From a virus, in IMG/VR virus record IMGVR_UViG_3300042197_002147, positions 92,712-156,711 of that record: DNA of 64,000 bases, one strand, 5' to 3'. How positions within the stretch are numbered: position 1 is the first letter of the stretch; each line of letters opens with the position of its first letter. Shown here one piece after another: positions 49,201-56,418 of the stretch. The position numbers were made by a program, and so were the translations under genes. Under the pieces are notes generated by a model. It saw only the letters and a program-made list of their open reading frames with translations, was not told where the DNA came from and made no database searches.

Positions 49201-49300
49201 GTCCGATAACTGCACTATCATCGTCCCATAACGATACTATCACCGCGTCCAATAATAACGCGGGGCGCAGCGTAGGGGCGCAGTGTCCAATAATAACTTT
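49201..49300. repeat. Array of GTCC(G/A/C)ATAA(Y) motifs
   Basis: Copies such as GTCCGATAAC (49201), GTCCCATAAC, GCGTCCAATAATAACG and GTGTCCAATAATAAC, interleaved with ACTATCATCG / ACTATCACCG. The same pair of elements occurs at 41807-41840. Confidence 0.5.
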
Positions 49301-49397
49301 ATTTGTGGGAGTACGGGGTTTGTACGGGTGCTCGAGCTCCCCTAGAATCACAGGGTTTTCTGCGATAGGCGCCCAAAACCCCCATGAATTACAGGGT

Positions 49398-49426
49398 TTG
49401 CAGCGTTTGACCCCTTCGGGTATACT
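49398..49426 (+). promoter_or_regulatory. Host-type promoter, leaderless, for the kinase-fold gene
   Basis: TTGCAG (49398-49403), 17 bp spacer, TATACT (49421-49426), then 7 nt to the ATG at 49434. Confidence 0.75.
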
Positions 49427-49433
49427 GATACCC

Positions 49434-50069
49434 ATGAGCAAGACCGCTTTCCAACCCCGTTTCCGTCCCGTTCGCACCATCACGCACCCGATCATGGGCC
49501 GCATGGATTACTATGTGATTCGGCGCGCTCCGAAGTCCGATGGTGCTGGCGCGCAGGCCACTTTCTTCCGCAACAACGCTCGCCCGAACCGCAAGGGCGA
49601 GTACGGGATCAAGTTGTTCCCGACTGCGGCTGAAGCGTTCGCTGCGTACCAGCGTCAGAAGATGGCCGCCGATGCGGGTCTGGCCCCGCCGGTGCGCCGC
49701 ATGGTCAAGGTTCTCATGCGCGGTCAGTGCTACTGCGACGAGATCGACTGCAAGCGCAAGGGTATGCGCTACTGGTACGGGTATCAGACCTGTCTGGCGT
49801 ATGGCATCGGAAAGATCGAAGTCGATCACCGCGCCGAACTGCACAAGAACCCCAAGTTGGTTGAGCAGAGCGGCATTCGCGCTCTGTTCTCTGCGATCAT
49901 TCGCATCAGCACTCAGGGTACTCAGAAGGACTTTGCTCCCCTCGGTGAGACTCACCGTAAGCGTGGGCCGCGTATGTCGAACGATCTGCACTGCGACAAC
50001 CTCGGGTTCTGGCGCAAGACGCCGGTTGTGATCGACTTTGGTTCGCACCTCGTTGGTGCGAACCGCTAA
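49434..50069 (+). CDS. Kinase-fold protein (protein kinase/APH-like)
   Basis: A 211-residue protein with a compact set of kinase motifs: Y-G-I-K-L-F with Lys60 as the likely ATP-binding lysine, Glu67 in the following helix with G-L-A-P-P-V after it, the catalytic loop N-D-L-H-C-D-N-L-G-F (Asp184, Asn189) and V-I-D-F-G-S (Asp201). The order and D-L-H-x-D-N form resemble ABC1/RIO/APH-type kinases. A Cys-rich insert (C-Y-C-D-E-I-D-C-K) lies between lobes. Start is set by the promoter. It may phosphorylate host proteins or small molecules early in infection. The assignment is by motif only. Confidence 0.65.
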   Translation: MSKTAFQPRFRPVRTITHPIMGRMDYYVIRRAPKSDGAGAQATFFRNNARPNRKGEYGIKLFPTAAEAFAAYQRQKMAADAGLAPPVRRMVKVLMRGQCYCDEIDCKRKGMRYWYGYQTCLAYGIGKIEVDHRAELHKNPKLVEQSGIRALFSAIIRISTQGTQKDFAPLGETHRKRGPRMSNDLHCDNLGFWRKTPVVIDFGSHLVGANR

Positions 50070-50088
50070 TCTCAGGAAGGAACATACA

Positions 50089-50835
50089 ATGACGAACTAC
50101 TCTCTCGCCGTTCTCAGCAATCCCGCACCCGCTACCACGGACATCGACCCGATTCACGATGGGTACGCGAACGCTTTCGCCGATCAGCTCGAGTCGAACC
50201 GTGCTTCGTGGGACAACCTGAACCACTTCACGGGTGGGCTCTCGCTCCCGTCGAAGATGCCGGGTTTCGCCTATTCGATCAGCGCGAAGCGGTGCAATGT
50301 GGGCGCCAAACTCCGCAATGTTCCGGGTTCGACTTGCTCCAAGTGCTACGCGCTCAAGGGTCGCTATGTGTTCCCGAATGTGGTTATTGCGATGGAGCGG
50401 CGCTACTTGGCTATGCGCGTCAACTCCACCGCGTGGGCTGGTGCGATGATCGCCAGCATTCGCAAGACCGGGGAATCGCACTTTCGGTGGCACGACAGCG
50501 GCGACCTTCAGGGACTGAATCACCTGTTCGCCATTACGGTGATCGCCGAAGCGACTCCGAATGTGCAGCACTGGCTGCCGACTCGTGAGTACGCTCTCGT
50601 GCGTGAGTACCTGCGAACCTACCACCACTTCCCGGCTAATCTCATCGTCCGGGTTTCGGCACCGATGATCGGTGCAGTGATCCAGGAGTTCGAGCATTCG
50701 AGCAGTGTGGATGCGGCGCGTACCCCCGTGACCGCGTGGGTCGATTGCCCTGCGTCGAAGCAAGGTAACAAGTGCGGAGACTGCCGCGCCTGTTGGGATA
50801 AGGATGTCGAAGTCGTCAACTACAAGAAGCACTAA
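50089..50835 (+). CDS. gp88-like conserved phage protein
   Basis: A 248-residue protein with S-T-C-S-K-C-Y-A-L-K-G-R-Y and F-P-N-V-V-I-A-M-E-R-R, plus F-R-W-H-D-S-G-D-L-Q and a C-terminal C-G-D-C-R-A-C-W-D. This combination matches the mycobacteriophage gp88-like family, where conserved cysteines may bind a metal cluster. The reaction is unknown. It follows an AGGAAGG site and is 19 bp after the kinase-fold gene. Confidence 0.65.
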   Translation: MTNYSLAVLSNPAPATTDIDPIHDGYANAFADQLESNRASWDNLNHFTGGLSLPSKMPGFAYSISAKRCNVGAKLRNVPGSTCSKCYALKGRYVFPNVVIAMERRYLAMRVNSTAWAGAMIASIRKTGESHFRWHDSGDLQGLNHLFAITVIAEATPNVQHWLPTREYALVREYLRTYHHFPANLIVRVSAPMIGAVIQEFEHSSSVDAARTPVTAWVDCPASKQGNKCGDCRACWDKDVEVVNYKKH

Positions 50836-50857
50836 CTCTAACCAAAGGACTCAAACC

Positions 50858-51166
50858 ATGAGCAACACCAACACCCAAAACGCCGCTTTCGTCTTCTACA
50901 CTCCGCCCACCACGCCGGAGGGACACCGCGACTACCGCGCCGAGATCACTCGGTGGAAGGATCAGCACAAGCGGCACGAAACGCTGCACCGTTACCCCAT
51001 CGACGCGCTGATCATCATCGACAACCTGCTCGATGCTCTCGACGGTGCGCGTAAGGAACTGGCAGAAGCTAAGTTCGAACTCTCGGGTTCGGATGAACTC
51101 GTGGGTGACCTCGAAGCGCAGGTCGCCACTCTCATGCACCGCCTCAACCAAAAGGAAAACGCCTAA
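50858..51166 (+). CDS. Hypothetical coiled-coil protein (102 aa)
   Basis: Start M-S-N-T-N-T-Q-N at 50858. The second half is a coiled coil (D-G-A-R-K-E-L-A-E-A-K-F-E-L). The stop (TAATG) overlaps the next gene start. Family unknown. It begins 22 bp after the gp88-like gene, with AAGGA upstream of its ATG, and is probably on the same transcript from 49398. Confidence 0.5.
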   Translation: MSNTNTQNAAFVFYTPPTTPEGHRDYRAEITRWKDQHKRHETLHRYPIDALIIIDNLLDALDGARKELAEAKFELSGSDELVGDLEAQVATLMHRLNQKENA

Positions 51167-51324
51167 TGAAGACTCACGAATCCAAGCGGCTGCGCCAGCA
51201 CAAGTGGCGCATTCGCAACCAGTGCTGCGTTGTCTGCGGCCGTTCTCGTCCCTCTCGCATCATTCTGATCTGCACCAAGTGCAAGGAAAGGAACTGGAAT
51301 GCCGCAACCGAAGTTCGTGCATGA
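51166..51324 (+). CDS. Small zinc-finger protein (52 aa)
   Basis: A 52-residue basic protein with two Cys pairs (C-C-V-V-C-G-R-S-R and L-I-C-T-K-C-K) in a zinc-ribbon arrangement. AAGG precedes the start; it overlaps the next gene by 26 bp. Likely nucleic-acid binding. Confidence 0.55.
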   Translation: MKTHESKRLRQHKWRIRNQCCVVCGRSRPSRIILICTKCKERNWNAATEVRA

Positions 51325-51436
51325 TGCAGTAGTGCAAGGTCAGCGACTCCGTGCGAAAACATGGGGAAAGAAGACCAAGTGCCCTCGAGCTGCTCGTCGC
51401 AAGATGAAGCAGGATCTGCGTAGGTCACTCGCATAG
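51299..51436 (+). CDS. Small basic peptide (45 aa)
   Basis: A 45-codon frame rich in Arg/Lys (W-G-K-K-T-K-C-P-R-A-A-R-R-K-M-K) with an AAGGAA site 8 nt upstream. Last gene of the GC-rich island. Possibly an RNA- or DNA-binding peptide. Confidence 0.45.
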   Translation: MPQPKFVHDAVVQGQRLRAKTWGKKTKCPRAARRKMKQDLRRSLA

Positions 51437-51488
51437 AGCGTGCAAAGAGTTCGCTCCATCCGTTAGTTCGCTAGCGGTAATGCTCATA

Positions 51489-51525
51489 CCCTCACGATTG
51501 CATAACGCAGTCGTGGGGGTTTTTT
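51489..51525 (+). terminator. Intrinsic terminator at the right end of the GC-rich island
   Basis: CCCTCACGA/TCGTGGGGG stem with a 13-nt loop and six T. A second hairpin with a TTCG loop (CCGTTAG/CTAGCGG) lies just upstream. Confidence 0.85.
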
Positions 51526-51674
51526 CGTTTCCATGTGTCACGGTTTCGACAGGTCACAAAACAGTGCTACGGAAAAATGGGGTCCCACCCGTGCAGGCGC
51601 TAGCGCCTAAAGCCGGCAAAGCTTTTCCAAAAATCCCTCAAAGACCCCCCTACCACCCCCCTTTGGGACTCCCA

Positions 51675-51721
51675 TATGATTCCCGGTAAAAAGAATTCTT
51701 TAGATAAATATTGTTATGAAA
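51675..51721 (+). repeat. 47-bp direct repeat, copy 1 (late promoter module)
   Basis: Identical to 51970-52016. It contains AAGAATTCTT, a late-promoter-like GATAAATA, and the ATGAAA start of the downstream gene. Confidence 0.85.
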
Positions 51722-51934
51722 ACATTTAAGCAATATATCAATGAAATCTTTGACGAACGCATAGATTCTGTATTGGCTCAAAAACTGGCACATCATTCAG
51801 AGGAACAATTAAAGAAACATAAAAAACTTCTTTCTATGATGAAAATCGCAATGAATGATCCAAGAATCTTAAAGATAAATCAGCAAATACAAAACCGTCA
51901 AAAAACACAAGAACGCCTCAATAAAAGAGCATAA
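51716..51934 (+). CDS. Capsid-targeted small protein (72 aa)
   Basis: Starts M-K-T-F-K-Q-Y-I-N-E-I-F, the capsid-targeting pattern with site I-N-E|I. The rest is a charged helix (H-H-S-E-E-Q-L-K-K-H-K-K). The start and promoter lie in the 47-bp repeat. Likely an internal head protein. Confidence 0.6.
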   Translation: MKTFKQYINEIFDERIDSVLAQKLAHHSEEQLKKHKKLLSMMKIAMNDPRILKINQQIQNRQKTQERLNKRA

Positions 51935-51969
51935 AATTCTATAGGAATCCTAGAAAATAGGGTCCCCCC

Positions 51970-52016
51970 TATGATTCCCGGTAAAAAGAATTCTTTAGAT
52001 AAATATTGTTATGAAA
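51970..52016 (+). repeat. 47-bp direct repeat, copy 2 (late promoter module)
   Basis: Identical to 51675-51721, again ending in the ATGAAA of the next capsid-targeted gene. Duplication of a promoter-start module probably allowed one gene to become two. Confidence 0.85.
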
Positions 52017-52793
52017 TCGTTTCTTCAATACATCACGGAGGACATGCCAGCAGAAGTTAGTTATGGTATACGACCCTCCGTTAGCAAAAAACCAAGACAA
52101 TCAAAATCAAAATTGATCGGAAAAATTGGTCCATATGAAGTTCACCACCACGCTAAGGATGCCGAGGATGGTCCTACAATATCCATTCGACATAAGGGTG
52201 ATCAAGTCGGTCAAATGGAGCTCTTAAGAGCCGGAAAACATGTCCAAGTATCAGAACCAATGGTGGTGGGAAGTCATAGAGGAAAAAACGCATTAGTAAA
52301 GAATCTAATTCCAAAAGTCTATTCTATGATTGCAGATAAAATTGCACCAGTTCAATCGGGGGAGTTACAGACAAAGCGTGGAAGATCTGTCTGGAGAAGA
52401 TTGTCTGCTCTTCGTCCCTTAAAGATTCACTCTCCATATTCTATCGAAAGATTCGCCCACCCAAAACACCCAACTCTAGCACTTCATGGTGTTCATTTTG
52501 ATGACTATGTGGATGCTCATGGGGGTGGGAATTGGTCGGAGGCCAATCTAAGACGAGCAAAAAGAATATTGGCACAACATGGAATGACAAAACACAGTCT
52601 TGCACAGATGAAAAGAATCAAAGATCTTCCAAACCCTGATGAGTTCAAAAGAACCTTTGTAAACCCAAAAAAGATTGCTAGATATGATCCGGCCAAGCAC
52701 GATTCATTCGTGTATTCGAAGGATGAATATCATGGATCAGCTTCACATATTGTTTTGCGTACTCAACCAAAAGGTAGAAAATCCTCTAAATAG
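52011..52793 (+). CDS. Capsid-targeted protein (260 aa)
   Basis: Starts M-K-S-F-L-Q-Y-I-T-E-D, capsid-targeting pattern with site I-T-E|D. Residues 45-120 have a GNAT-like feel (V-S-E-P-M-V-V-G-S-H-R-G-K-N-A-L-V), similar to the acetyl-CoA-loop region seen in some phage internal proteins. The C-terminal 120 residues are basic and Ala-poor. Probable virion protein. Function unknown. Confidence 0.55.
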   Translation: MKSFLQYITEDMPAEVSYGIRPSVSKKPRQSKSKLIGKIGPYEVHHHAKDAEDGPTISIRHKGDQVGQMELLRAGKHVQVSEPMVVGSHRGKNALVKNLIPKVYSMIADKIAPVQSGELQTKRGRSVWRRLSALRPLKIHSPYSIERFAHPKHPTLALHGVHFDDYVDAHGGGNWSEANLRRAKRILAQHGMTKHSLAQMKRIKDLPNPDEFKRTFVNPKKIARYDPAKHDSFVYSKDEYHGSASHIVLRTQPKGRKSSK

Positions 52794-52797
52794 TATT

Positions 52798-53292
52798 ATG
52801 AAATCATTTCGTAAATATCTCTCTGAAATCTTTAGGCAACAGGGAACCTACAGTATAAAGCAGGAAAAACATCCTGATCTGAAACACGATTCCGATGAAG
52901 AAGTAACATATGCATTTACACCCACCAACACAAGGGGTGAACCTGATTTCAAAAGAAAAGTAAGAACCACATTCATGAAAACAGGCAAAAACACATGGGA
53001 AGCAATGTTCACCGTGGGTGGTTCTACTCACTACGATCCGGGTGAAGATTTTCCAAGTCATGTGACAAAAAAGGTTTTTGATCATGTGAAGCACTTTGTC
53101 GATACAACAACCGAACTTGCAGGAAAAGCACCGAACATTGAGTATCAGACTTCACATCCAAAGAAAGAGCGCATCTACCAGGCCGTTGCAAAAAGATTAG
53201 GCGTAAGGGCAGAGAACACTGGTGGTTATCTTGATCCCGACTACGATACAAGAAGAAATCGAAGAAAACACCACGAAGAAGAGCCAATATAG
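52798..53292 (+). CDS. Capsid-targeted protein, paralogue of 47264
   Basis: A 164-residue protein starting M-K-S-F-R-K-Y-L-S-E-I-F. Its C-terminal region (K-K-E-R-I-Y-Q-A-V-A-K-R-L-G-V) matches the protein at 47264. The middle is variable. Conserved HV(x)HFV and RIY..V..RLGV segments define a small phage family. Start at 52798 chosen for the motif; it lies 4 bp after the previous stop. Confidence 0.65.
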   Translation: MKSFRKYLSEIFRQQGTYSIKQEKHPDLKHDSDEEVTYAFTPTNTRGEPDFKRKVRTTFMKTGKNTWEAMFTVGGSTHYDPGEDFPSHVTKKVFDHVKHFVDTTTELAGKAPNIEYQTSHPKKERIYQAVAKRLGVRAENTGGYLDPDYDTRRNRRKHHEEEPI

Positions 53293-53350
53293 GAATAGAT
53301 TGAACCTGACTGATTGAGATGTTTTAAAAAAATCTTAGGAAAACTGAAAG

Positions 53351-53358
53351 TATAAATA
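53351..53358 (+). promoter_or_regulatory. T4-type late promoter (TATAAATA)
   Basis: Perfect TATAAATA, 19 bp before the ATG at 53378, which also has AAAGGA. Confidence 0.7.
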
Positions 53359-53377
53359 GAAATACAAAGGAAACTAT

Positions 53378-53548
53378 ATGATTTTAAAAATAAAAGAAAT
53401 ATTAAAGAAAGTTACTGTCGTTGAATGGGTTGTTTTGGGAATTGCCGTTTTGGCACTATTTGTTGGTTTGACCCATACCCACGACAACGCAAAAAAGCAC
53501 GGTAAAAAGGCAGAAAAAACAGTAGAAACAGTCGTAGAGACAAAGTAA
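53378..53548 (+). CDS. Small membrane protein (56 aa)
   Basis: A 56-residue protein with one membrane helix (V-V-L-G-I-A-V-L-A-L-F-V-G-L) between basic ends. First gene after a late promoter; the proline-rich gene follows 10 bp later. Possible holin accessory or virion membrane protein. Confidence 0.55.
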   Translation: MILKIKEILKKVTVVEWVVLGIAVLALFVGLTHTHDNAKKHGKKAEKTVETVVETK

Positions 53549-53558
53549 AGGAAAACAA

Positions 53559-54302
53559 ATGGATCATTTATTTCACAAAAACTTATTAGCAGAAAAACAC
53601 AATCTTGAATGGCAATTGGCTCAGGCAAATATCAAGATAAAGAATCTCGAAGAACAACTCAATAGAGTCAAGAGACAAACAGTTTTGTCTGAGGAAATTG
53701 GTGTACCAAATGTACCACCACTTCCAAAACCAACGCCTCAACCGATGCCTCAACCATTGCCATTACCGGACGAGAGCAGACCAGTTCCAATGCCAAAACC
53801 AAAACCACCAATACCAGCAATGCCTTCTTTAGATGATATTAAAGAATTCATTAGAAAATATTTGAGTGGAGGTGGTGGAAATCAAATTACTGAAAATATT
53901 GAAAGGAATATTGCTGAGTGCATTTTTGAAAATAGAAACTTAATAATTCAAAACATGATGCACAATAGTCCAAATTTGTTTGAAAACAGACAAATAGATT
54001 CAGAAGTTGCTACAAAAATTCTTTATGTTGTCATGGAAGATATAATGAGTGACCAAGACTTCATTTTACAAAACTATAAAGTTCTTGGAGCACCAACTTT
54101 AACTGAAGATGCAAGAAATGTCATCATGGAAAGATTTGGTTTAGGAAAACTTTTAGGAAAAATAATTAGAAAAGTTGCAGGATATTTTGGCGGAGGAAAG
54201 AAAGTAATTCCACCTCCACAGACTCCCGGAGATCCACTTGTTAGAATTGGTCCAAAGGGAACAGATTACGAAAGAATCATAAGACCTGAAGACATAAGAT
54301 AA
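53559..54302 (+). CDS. Proline-rich modular protein (247 aa), paralogue of 32481
   Basis: N-terminal coiled coil (L-E-W-Q-L-A-Q-A-N-I-K-I-K) with L-L-A-E-K, then a proline linker rich in P-x-P-x-P, then a helical module with I-M-S-D-Q-D-F-I-L-Q-N-Y-K-V-L that matches the protein at 32481. A Gly-rich amphipathic end follows (L-L-G-K-I-I-R-K-V-A-G-Y-F-G-G). Same family as the 891-residue gene. It is late and probably virion-associated. Confidence 0.6.
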   Translation: MDHLFHKNLLAEKHNLEWQLAQANIKIKNLEEQLNRVKRQTVLSEEIGVPNVPPLPKPTPQPMPQPLPLPDESRPVPMPKPKPPIPAMPSLDDIKEFIRKYLSGGGGNQITENIERNIAECIFENRNLIIQNMMHNSPNLFENRQIDSEVATKILYVVMEDIMSDQDFILQNYKVLGAPTLTEDARNVIMERFGLGKLLGKIIRKVAGYFGGGKKVIPPPQTPGDPLVRIGPKGTDYERIIRPEDIR

Positions 54303-54321
54303 AAACATAAGTAAAAAAGAA

Positions 54322-54343
54322 CCCCCCGAAAGGGGGGTTTTTT
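54322..54343. terminator. Bidirectional intrinsic terminator
   Basis: CCCCCC/GGGGGG with GAAA loop, flanked by A-rich left and T-rich right sides. It serves the convergent genes ending at 54302 (+) and 54361 (-). Confidence 0.9.
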
Positions 54344-54360
54344 ATTAAACAATAATTATT

Positions 54361-55065
54361 TTAATCACCACCAAGAGCAGCCGGCGCCTCACCAAGTGAA
54401 ATTGTTCCGGTTGAAACGACGGATCCGTATGAGGAACCGGGAGTAACATTTCTTAATGTAAGATTTAATGTTGTAGTTCCACCAACAGGAAATCTTCCTG
54501 TTGTTTCATTTGCTTCTACACCACCAAAAAATAAAGTAATAGTTAATCGACCAGTTGGTCCTGCCGCTGCAAGTAATCTAGGAATAATAAATTCTACATT
54601 AAAATTATCCCCAGATCTACGCATTTTTTTAGAGGTTGTTGGTATATCTGTACCCGTGCTTCTTATTCCAAATATAGGATATACTGGCACAGAAGAACCA
54701 AAAGTATATTCATCAATTTGTGTGTTTGCGAGAGATGAATCTAGTTCTGTGTCAGATAATCTAAAAGTGATTTGAGAAGTAGTTGGTTGAATGCTTAAAT
54801 AACCAGTATATAAATCTTCATCGGGATTTACTATAGTTCCACTTAAACTAAAAATAGATTTTGCTACATTTTGTGAACCAACAAAAGGATTTAAAATATA
54901 TACAGCTTGACCATAAGAAAAAGAAGTACCACCAAATCCATTACCTGTATATGTTGCGGAAACAAATGACGGGGTGGTATCAATGCTAGAATCTAGGCGT
55001 GTATCCATGTTTAAAGATGGAAGACGCGATATTTTTGTTAATCTAGAAAGTATTGGATTTCTCAT
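54361..55065 (-). CDS. Beta-rich virion protein, possible decoration or fibre protein
   Basis: A 234-residue protein rich in Thr, Ser, Gly and aromatic residues, with no charged coiled coil. Alternating strands such as F-S-L-S-G-T-I-V-N and Y-I-L-N-P suggest a beta-sandwich, typical of tail-fibre or head-decoration proteins. It abuts the small gene at 55065, sharing one base, and is read from the bidirectional late promoter at 55421. Confidence 0.5.
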   Translation of the reverse strand: MRNPILSRLTKISRLPSLNMDTRLDSSIDTTPSFVSATYTGNGFGGTSFSYGQAVYILNPFVGSQNVAKSIFSLSGTIVNPDEDLYTGYLSIQPTTSQITFRLSDTELDSSLANTQIDEYTFGSSVPVYPIFGIRSTGTDIPTTSKKMRRSGDNFNVEFIIPRLLAAAGPTGRLTITLFFGGVEANETTGRFPVGGTTTLNLTLRNVTPGSSYGSVVSTGTISLGEAPAALGGD

Positions 55066-55403
55066 TAGTATCCAATGAATGCTAAAGTTATTCCAACGGG
55101 TGTTGACGAATTTGTTTTTATTACTATTGAACTTAAATCACTTGCTGGTAGGAATATTTCTGTTTGTGCTGCAAGAGCAAATCCAACACCACCTGTTGCT
55201 GATGTGAAAGAACCAGATGTTATTCCTTCTATGCTAATTACGGCATCTGCTGTCGATGTTCCAATATTTCTAATTTGGACACCCTCTCTTAAAGAGAAAG
55301 CAGAGCCTTTTGTGGTTGTTCCTGTTGTTAAATATTTCCATCCTGCTTGTATGTTGTCGGCAGTAAAACCTATTGTTCTTGTTGTTATTGGATTTATTCT
55401 CAT
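55065..55403 (-). CDS. Small beta-rich virion protein (112 aa)
   Basis: Start at 55403 gives M-R-I-N-P-I-T-T-R-T. The sequence Y-L-T-T-G-T-T-T-K-G-S-A and Q-I-R-N-I-G-T-S-T-A-D resembles short all-beta virion proteins, with Ile-Arg-Asn-turn repeats. An upstream extension in frame has no ribosome site. The late promoter at 55421-55428 lies 18 bp upstream. Confidence 0.55.
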   Translation of the reverse strand: MRINPITTRTIGFTADNIQAGWKYLTTGTTTKGSAFSLREGVQIRNIGTSTADAVISIEGITSGSFTSATGGVGFALAAQTEIFLPASDLSSIVIKTNSSTPVGITLAFIGY

Positions 55404-55420
55404 TTTCTTTTCCTCTGCTA

Positions 55421-55432
55421 TATTTATAAATA
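55421..55432. promoter_or_regulatory. Bidirectional late promoter TATTTATAAATA
   Basis: Overlapping TATAAATA boxes (55421-55428 on -, 55425-55432 on +), between divergent genes starting at 55403 (-) and 55447 (+). Identical design to 35144-35155. Confidence 0.72.
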
Positions 55433-55446
55433 ATATGGAGTTACTT

Positions 55447-55635
55447 ATGAACTTTAAAGATTTGAGAAAAAAAATAAAAGAAAACAATAGCAAACTTGAA
55501 GAAAAGTGGGTAGAATATAACTTTAACTTTGGCGAAGATAAGGAAGAAGGAAAAAAAATAAATAAAAAGAATCGTAAAAGATTTGGTCTTCCTTCTACTT
55601 TGCCAGGAGAAGAAAATGCCCCCAATCAGAATTAA
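55447..55635 (+). CDS. Small charged protein (62 aa)
   Basis: Start M-N-F-K-D-L-R-K-K-I at 55447 is favoured by GGAG 6 nt upstream. Lys/Glu/Asn-rich, helical then disordered (N-R-K-R-F-G-L-P). An ATG 12 bp upstream is possible. It overlaps the WYL_2-like gene by 20 bp and is the first rightward gene after the bidirectional late promoter. Confidence 0.5.
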   Translation: MNFKDLRKKIKENNSKLEEKWVEYNFNFGEDKEEGKKINKKNRKRFGLPSTLPGEENAPNQN

Positions 55636-55936
55636 TAGAGAAATAATTGTTGAATCACTTTTAAAAGGAACCTGTAAGGTTGTTTTTAGAAAAGTAACAG
55701 ATGGTAGATTTAGAGCCATGTATTGCACCCTAAAAAGAGAAAAACTACCAAATAATACGGCAAGATATATTGCTCGTATTTCTTCACCATCTCAAGAAGA
55801 TGATATTGACCTTGTTCCGGTTTATGATATAATCAAGCGCGACTGGAGAAGTTTCAGAATTCAAAATGTTGAATATTTTTACGACACAAAAGAACTAGTT
55901 AAGCGAAAGGAAATTAAAGATGAAAATCGTGAATAA
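55616..55936 (+). CDS. WYL_2-like SH3-fold protein (DUF2693 type)
   Basis: Start at 55616 gives M-P-P-I-R-I-N-R-E-I. The pattern C-K-V-V-F-R-K-V-T-D-G-R-F-R-A-M-Y-C-T-L, then L-V-P-V-Y-D and W-R-S-F-R-I matches the WYL_2 (Sm-like SH3 barrel) family common in T4-like phages. It probably binds nucleic acid or nucleotide ligands. It overlaps both neighbours. Confidence 0.78.
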   Translation: MPPIRINREIIVESLLKGTCKVVFRKVTDGRFRAMYCTLKREKLPNNTARYIARISSPSQEDDIDLVPVYDIIKRDWRSFRIQNVEYFYDTKELVKRKEIKDENRE

Positions 55937-56258
55937 CACTGGATCGGATACTGATAATATTTTAAACGGTTCTATGGTTTTTGAAGCAGAACTTTATCAT
56001 CGTGGGATAAATCCCAAAATTTCATTTTTTAAAGATGATAAAGGAAATATTAATTTGTCTTTGGCGAATTGGGATACAAAAGAAGCAATTGATTCTTACA
56101 CACCAGACCAAGCAGAAGAAATGCTTACTGCTTTAGTAGAAGCAGTTAATTTTGCTAGACACTATGATGACGGTTCTAGTTTGTTTGACAACATACAGGA
56201 GGATTCCAATGTTAAACCGAAGCAATCAGGAGGAGTTGAAGAAAGAACAGGAGTATAA
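55920..56258 (+). CDS. Hypothetical protein (112 aa)
   Basis: Mixed alpha/beta, with K-I-S-F-F-K-D-D-K-G-N-I-N-L-S and S-Y-T-P-D-Q-A-E-E-M-L-T-A-L. Overlaps the WYL_2 gene by 17 bp and the next by 50 bp. No family recognised. The long overlap with the 66-residue gene, which has its own AGGAGG site, suggests both frames are translated. Confidence 0.5.
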   Translation: MKIVNNTGSDTDNILNGSMVFEAELYHRGINPKISFFKDDKGNINLSLANWDTKEAIDSYTPDQAEEMLTALVEAVNFARHYDDGSSLFDNIQEDSNVKPKQSGGVEERTGV

Positions 56259-56409
56259 TGCTACTCTTTTGGAATTATCAGCTGATGCGGTAATTTCTTA
56301 CGAAAAATATTTGTTAGATCAATTAAATCATAGAGAACTAGCAAAGATAATGAAAACTTTGCGAGATCACATAGATAAGAAAAAAACAAATAAAAGCATT
56401 CTTTCTTAA
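56209..56409 (+). CDS. Hypothetical helical protein (66 aa)
   Basis: Start M-L-N-R-S-N-Q-E-E-L at 56209, with AGGAGG 6 nt upstream. A two-helix protein (L-E-L-S-A-D-A-V-I-S-Y-E-K-Y). It overlaps the upstream gene by 50 bp in a different frame. Confidence 0.5.
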   Translation: MLNRSNQEELKKEQEYNATLLELSADAVISYEKYLLDQLNHRELAKIMKTLRDHIDKKKTNKSILS

Positions 56410-56418
56410 TTTTATATT

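Larger units (their letters stand above)
49088..49433. other. Gene-free stretch with terminator, repeat array and promoter
   Basis: Holds a strong terminator at 49111, an array of GTCC(G/A/C)ATAA motifs (49201-49300) and the promoter of the kinase-fold gene (49398-49426). No credible coding frame of its own. Confidence 0.6.

Noticed and set aside
51536-51580. ACGGTTTCGACAGG, similar to a tmRNA 5' segment
   Set aside because: No matching acceptor stem, T-loop or tag frame downstream; the real tmRNA is at 61646-62038.
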